Positions 60,912-64,000 of a stretch of DNA of 64,000 nucleotides are shown one piece after another. Every line of letters begins with the position of its first letter. The first letter of the stretch is position 1. The notes beneath the pieces were generated by a model. The model was not told where the DNA came from. It saw nothing but the letters and a program-made list of their open reading frames with translations, and ran no database searches. Source of the stretch: Sporolactobacillus spathodeae (GTDB lineage Bacteria > Bacillota > Bacilli > Bacillales > Sporolactobacillaceae); contig NZ_JAFBEV010000007.1 in the NCBI RefSeq assembly GCF_016908935.1, positions 60,920-124,919 on the forward strand. The letters run 5' to 3'. A program made the position numbers and the translations under genes.

Positions 60912-61667
60912 TTAGCTACAGTATATTTTCAACGCATCGCGCAAAAACTCAGCACCGCCGGGAGCGATGGCTTCATAATAAGCTTTAAAGCGCGGGTCAT
61001 CGACATACATCTGCGCAAGTCCAAGATGGGCTTCTTTTGAATACTGTGGCCAATAGTAGCCGAGCCACTCTTTATGCAGCGCGCATGTTTTTTGCGCCAG
61101 TTCACTGTCGGGTTGCCCTTGCTCGACGGCTTTTTTTAAATAAACATTTAATTGATTGGACAGTTCCTGCGCTTGTTCATACTGCCTCGCAGTTAAGCCT
61201 TTAAGCTTCGCGTTGCTTTGATCCACCACATCATCGCCATATTTTTCACGAATTTCCTTACCATACTGTTTTTCATTATCGTTAATTAGCTGCTGCTTAA
61301 AGCCTTCAAATTTTTCCTCGTCGCTCATTGTTAGCTCTCCCTTCAGCGAAGCAATCGTTTTTTCCACATTGGTAATCAGCAATCCCGTCTGCGCTTGCTT
61401 TTCTTTCAACACCAACAGATGATCTTGTAGCGCCTTGAGGCTATCATAATCGTCCGCCTCAATCATCTGCTTCACTTCGGTGAGCGAGAAGCCTAATTCG
61501 CGATAAAACAAAATTTGCTGGAGTCGATCGACTTCTTTTTGCCCATAGACGCGGTACGCATTATCCTGCTGGCGCCCCGGTGTCAATAGGCCAATCTGAT
61601 CATAATAACGCAGTGTTCGCGCACTGATTCCCGCTAAAGCTGCCAGTTCATTGATACTGTACGTCAT
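60912..61667 (-). CDS. MerR-family regulator with TipAS domain (Mta-like)
   Basis: Activator of 251 residues. The winged HTH covers residues 1-70 (YSINELAALAGISARTLRYYDQIG in two blocks), a coiled coil spans about 75-110, and a TipAS drug-binding domain follows (YGDDVVDQSNAKLKGLT, HKEWLGYYWPQYSKEAHLGL). This is the layout of B. subtilis Mta and Streptomyces TipAL. The start is ATG 61667 with AGAAGGG 6 nt upstream. Its own promoter has a 19-bp spacer and a central palindrome, so autoactivation is likely. Confidence 0.9.
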   Translation of the reverse strand: MTYSINELAALAGISARTLRYYDQIGLLTPGRQQDNAYRVYGQKEVDRLQQILFYRELGFSLTEVKQMIEADDYDSLKALQDHLLVLKEKQAQTGLLITNVEKTIASLKGELTMSDEEKFEGFKQQLINDNEKQYGKEIREKYGDDVVDQSNAKLKGLTARQYEQAQELSNQLNVYLKKAVEQGQPDSELAQKTCALHKEWLGYYWPQYSKEAHLGLAQMYVDDPRFKAYYEAIAPGGAEFLRDALKIYCS

Positions 61668-61745
61668 AGACATCCCTTCTTAAGAAACAAACTAAATGCT
61701 CTAGGAGAATCATAATCATCCTGGCCAGAAGAAGATTACATCTTT

Positions 61746-61776
61746 ATCGTAAACGATGACGTAGCGTCAAGGTCAA
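61746..61776 (-). promoter_or_regulatory. MerR-type promoter of the Mta-like gene
   Basis: On the minus strand TTGACC (61776-61771), a 19-nt spacer and TACGAT (61751-61746). The spacer holds the perfect inverted repeat TGACG-CTA-CGTCA (61757-61769). The overlong spacer and central dyad are the signature of MerR-family activation. Confidence 0.8.
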
Positions 61777-61896
61777 TCGAGAAAACAAAAGTTTAGATTA
61801 GAGGCTACATTCAATCACTTATTTCATTTAAACTAAGAGTACAAAAGGTATTGAAAGATAACAGCAGACAAAACCGTTCAACGTGGGGTGTTTTTT

Positions 61897-62517
61897 ATGT
61901 GGCTTGCGATGCTACATGGATTTTTGCTTGCATTCAGTCTGATTCTTCCATTAGGTGCGCAGAATATATTTATTTTTATTCAAGGTGTACAAGCCGAGCG
62001 CTTCATCCGCACGTTACCGGCTGTGATCACGGCGGCTTTGTCGGACACGCTATTGATTGGTCTCGCAGTGGAAGGGATCTCTTTGATCCTTTTCGAATAC
62101 CCTTTCGTGCGTCACTTTCTGCTGATTGCCGGTATTGTTTTTCTTATACGCATCGGTTGGTCAATCTGGAGAAATGCAGCTACTATTCGCAGCGCTGATC
62201 TTCACCCATTCTCTTCCTGGGAACAAATCAGCTACGCACTGTCTGTGTCGCTTCTGAACCCGCATGCGATCATGGATACGGTTGGCGTGATCGGCACGAA
62301 TGCACTGAGTTATTCTGGAAATGAAAAATGGGGATTTGCCTTAGCCTGTGCCGCCGTCTCATGGCTATGGTTTTTCAGTCTTGCTTTTATCGGCAAGTCT
62401 TTGGGACAAGCCTCTGCGATCAATCGATTGCTTCCACTGATCAATAAATTGTCCGCGTTAACAATTTGGCTCGTCGCGTCTTATTTACTCGTAAAGCTCG
62501 TTACGGAACTTGCTTGA
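61897..62517 (+). CDS. LysE/ArgO-family amino-acid exporter (YisU-like)
   Basis: Membrane exporter of 206 residues with six helices. AFSLILPLGAQNIFIFIQG is the LysE family N-terminus, and SLLNPHAIMDTVGVIG carries the conserved Asn-Pro. The start ATG 61897 follows GGGGTG by 6 nt. It probably exports a basic amino acid (arginine or lysine). Divergent from the Mta-like gene, with 230 bp between them. Confidence 0.88.
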   Translation: MWLAMLHGFLLAFSLILPLGAQNIFIFIQGVQAERFIRTLPAVITAALSDTLLIGLAVEGISLILFEYPFVRHFLLIAGIVFLIRIGWSIWRNAATIRSADLHPFSSWEQISYALSVSLLNPHAIMDTVGVIGTNALSYSGNEKWGFALACAAVSWLWFFSLAFIGKSLGQASAINRLLPLINKLSALTIWLVASYLLVKLVTELA

Positions 62518-62609
62518 ACCTCATGATTCTTGTATTTGATTCTATTAGTGACATCAGCATCTTTCGCTTCACCAGGCATACACGTCGAATCACCCAAACC
62601 AACGGACCA

Positions 62610-62981
62610 TTATTTCCGCCAGAAAGTAGAACAATCGGCCTTCTCCGAGATATTAAACGCAATCATTTTCTCAAGTAACGAGAAATCAACCGGACTATCC
62701 CAGCGGATACGTACTAACTGTTTGGTGTGATCATAGCCCGCCTGCACAATTTCATCAGAGAAGCGTACAATACCTGCCCGCTCAGGACCGATTGCTAAAT
62801 GGTGTTTGGCTACGCTAAAGCCGATAATGAATGTGCCGTGATCGGTAAACATCGGCTGATTCCACGCGATCCTTGGCTCTAAACTCGGAAATTTCTCTGT
62901 TACCCAGTTCAAAACTTCTTCCACTCGATTCCGATGTTGCGGATTGTCCATACGCGCTAAATAGTCTGCAAAAATTTCGAT
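62610..62981 (-). CDS. fra: Frataxin-like iron chaperone (YdhG/Fra, DUF1801)
   Basis: Small protein very similar to B. subtilis YdhG: VEEVLNWVTEKFPSLEPRIA, WNQPMFTDHGTFIIGFSVAK and the end KADCSTFWRK. Fra helps deliver iron for iron-sulfur cluster assembly. The first ATG (62951) would remove about ten conserved N-terminal residues (ATC-GAA-ATT-TTT.., cf. MDVFSEYLA of YdhG). An AGGAGG lies 7 nt before an ATC at 62981, exactly where Met is expected. Either ATC is used as start, or a point mutation has weakened the gene. Coordinates follow the ATC. Confidence 0.8.
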   Translation of the reverse strand: MEIFADYLARMDNPQHRNRVEEVLNWVTEKFPSLEPRIAWNQPMFTDHGTFIIGFSVAKHHLAIGPERAGIVRFSDEIVQAGYDHTKQLVRIRWDSPVDFSLLEKMIAFNISEKADCSTFWRK

Positions 62982-62999
62982 GATGTTCCCTCCTAAGAA

Positions 63000-63183
63000 A
63001 AACTTGGCTATGCCAAGTCCTTATTTGCAGCAAATGCGCTCCGGTCGCTCGCTTGCCGCGGGCGCACCGCGAGCCTCCTCAGACAGACTAGAACCTGCGG
63101 GGTCTCGCCGGCACGCTGTTCCCGCAAGCGTCTCGCGCCTTCGCTCCATTTTTTGTGCAAAATCTTATACATTCTTATCCTTC
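63000..63183 (+). repeat. Family A repeat, full-length
   Basis: Hairpin ACTTGGCTATGCCAAGT, T-run, GCTCCGGTCGCTCGCTTGCC, GCACCGCGAGCC with the GGCACGC arm, CCCGCAAGCGTCTCGCGCC, and tail ATCTTATACATTCTTATCC. It starts right before the fra ribosome-binding site. Confidence 0.9.
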
Positions 63184-63250
63184 TAGAAAAACTTGGCGTG
63201 TCCAAGTCCTTTTTTAACAATTGCGCTCATACTGATTGCTTACCGACTCA
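63184..63250 (+). repeat. Family A partial unit, tandem to the previous copy
   Basis: AGAAAAACTTGGCGTGTCCA, AGTCCTTTTTTAACAATTGC and GCTCATACTG, then the core is lost. Confidence 0.7.
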
Positions 63251-63256
63251 TAATCA

Positions 63257-63784
63257 TTACGGTAAAAATAATTGATAGGCCTGACGCTGATCTTGTTCGT
63301 CACCTTGCATGTAGACGATTCCTGAGTAGTGGAAGCCCACCTTGGCAATGATATGCTGCATCCGTTTGTTACGCGCATGTGTATCAATACGAATTTGTTG
63401 ATAACCTAGCTGGTAGGATAGTGTGAGTAAATGACTGAAGAACAAATCAGCGAGATGTTGCCCATGATAGTCTTGCGCGATCGCTATACGATGGATGGAC
63501 GTATAGTGTGTGTCATTGGGTTTCTCCCAAGAGCCGTGATAAATTTTGTAATAATTCGGATCTTCTTCTTGAAGCAAGGTGGCGACTCCTGCGACCGCGC
63601 GATCAACGATCAAGACATAGCTATATTTTTTTGCAATATCCTCCTCAATAATGGAACGATTCGGATAGTTATTTTGCCATTGCGGAATCTGGTCATTGGC
63701 AAGTAAGCCCTGAGCTTGTTTAATAATTTTCATGATTGCAGGTATATCGTTCGTTGTCGCTAAACGTACAAATTGAGTGGCCAT
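63257..63784 (-). CDS. GNAT acetyltransferase
   Basis: N-acetyltransferase of 175 residues. VRLATTNDIPAIMKIIKQAQ starts the fold; HRIAIAQDYHGQHLADLFFS is the acetyl-CoA loop and IDTHARNKRMQHIIAKVGF the last motif. The sequence resembles the YoaA/YkwB-like acyltransferases of lactic acid bacteria. The start ATG 63784 has AAAGGAGA upstream. Target unknown. Confidence 0.88.
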   Translation of the reverse strand: MATQFVRLATTNDIPAIMKIIKQAQGLLANDQIPQWQNNYPNRSIIEEDIAKKYSYVLIVDRAVAGVATLLQEEDPNYYKIYHGSWEKPNDTHYTSIHRIAIAQDYHGQHLADLFFSHLLTLSYQLGYQQIRIDTHARNKRMQHIIAKVGFHYSGIVYMQGDEQDQRQAYQLFLP

Positions 63785-63857
63785 ATCGTTATCTCCTTTA
63801 ACTTATTAATCGTGTCATTTGCTGATCAGGTTTTCCAAATGCTAGGGGAGGACCGAT

Positions 63858-63964
63858 ATGGAAAAAAACAGAAATATTTCATGGTAACGCTTTTATGTCT
63901 TTTGGTACTAGCGTTGCATAAAAATTAAAGTCTTAAATATGTGAATAATCAGAATTAGTTTGGG
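63858..63964 (+). other. Possible broken short gene at the window end
   Basis: GGGGAGG lies 6 nt before ATG 63858, but the frame closes after nine codons (TAA at 63885). One extra A in the run of seven A at 63862 would give a hydrophobic peptide with KYFMVTLLCLLVLALHKN, similar to a signal peptide. It may be a decayed or frameshifted small gene. Low confidence. Confidence 0.2.
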
Positions 63965-64000
63965 CCTTCTTGAATTAAAAAACTCAATAACCACTCAAGA

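Noticed and set aside
1205..63250. Interpretation of the repeats as a CRISPR array
   Set aside because: Copies are about 190 bp, dispersed over 62 kb, with no regular short spacers and no cas genes.

Overview
The window looks like chromosome from a low-to-mid GC, Gram-positive, Bacillales-type bacterium. Many products resemble Bacillus subtilis proteins: a BMP/Nup nucleoside transporter, NiaP, YodB with a nitroreductase, LemA-HtpX, SacB-LevB, MntH, PfeT, QueC-QueF, Mta and YdhG/Fra. Shine-Dalgarno sequences are strong and TTG and GTG starts are common. A D-2-hydroxyacid (D-lactate type) dehydrogenase together with levansucrase and levanase fits Sporolactobacillus or a close relative, but that is inference. 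No rRNA, tRNA, phage, CRISPR array or intact transposase was seen.

Layout. 1-9.6 kb: nucleoside ABC transporter (ATPase cut by the window edge), nucleoside hydrolase plus MazG-like hydrolase, niacin transporter with a palindromic operator, DHA2 efflux pump, Rrf2 regulator, YbaK deacylase. 10-13.8 kb: polar amino-acid ABC transporter; nitroreductase with a YodB-type HxlR regulator. 14-24 kb: M16C peptidase, solo trpB, lemA-htpX, efflux protein with a possible leader peptide, phosphatase, LOG protein. 24-31 kb: azlCD with a divergent XRE-cupin regulator, MFS, levB and sacB. 31-41 kb: aroE-aroD, D-lactate-type dehydrogenase, murI, mntH with a MntR-like box, Fe(II)-efflux ATPase with PerR/Fur-like boxes, tandem crcB. 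41-54 kb: DMT exporter, esterase-nitroreductase pair, pentapeptide protein, G1-family acid protease, aspartokinase, queuosine operon with a probable preQ1-I riboswitch, AlaX-like protein, HxlR plus oxidoreductase. 54-64 kb: acetyltransferases, CDF transporter, GPH symporter, a decayed Rgg/MFS locus, an Mta-like MerR regulator with a 19-bp-spacer promoter, LysE exporter, and a frataxin-like protein with an odd start codon.

The most striking feature is non-coding. A family of about 190-bp structured intergenic repeats (here family A) occurs as about ten long copies plus many fragments. Every copy reads in the + direction although most genes are on the - strand. The tail of most copies abuts the T-tract of an intrinsic terminator of a minus-strand gene. 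A second family (B) shares the GC-rich core but has MITE-like terminal inverted repeats (GGCTCTGT(T)AAA) and, in one intact copy, a near-perfect 8-bp flanking duplication. Several apparent small ORFs, and the apparent N-terminal extension of murI, are artefacts of these repeats.
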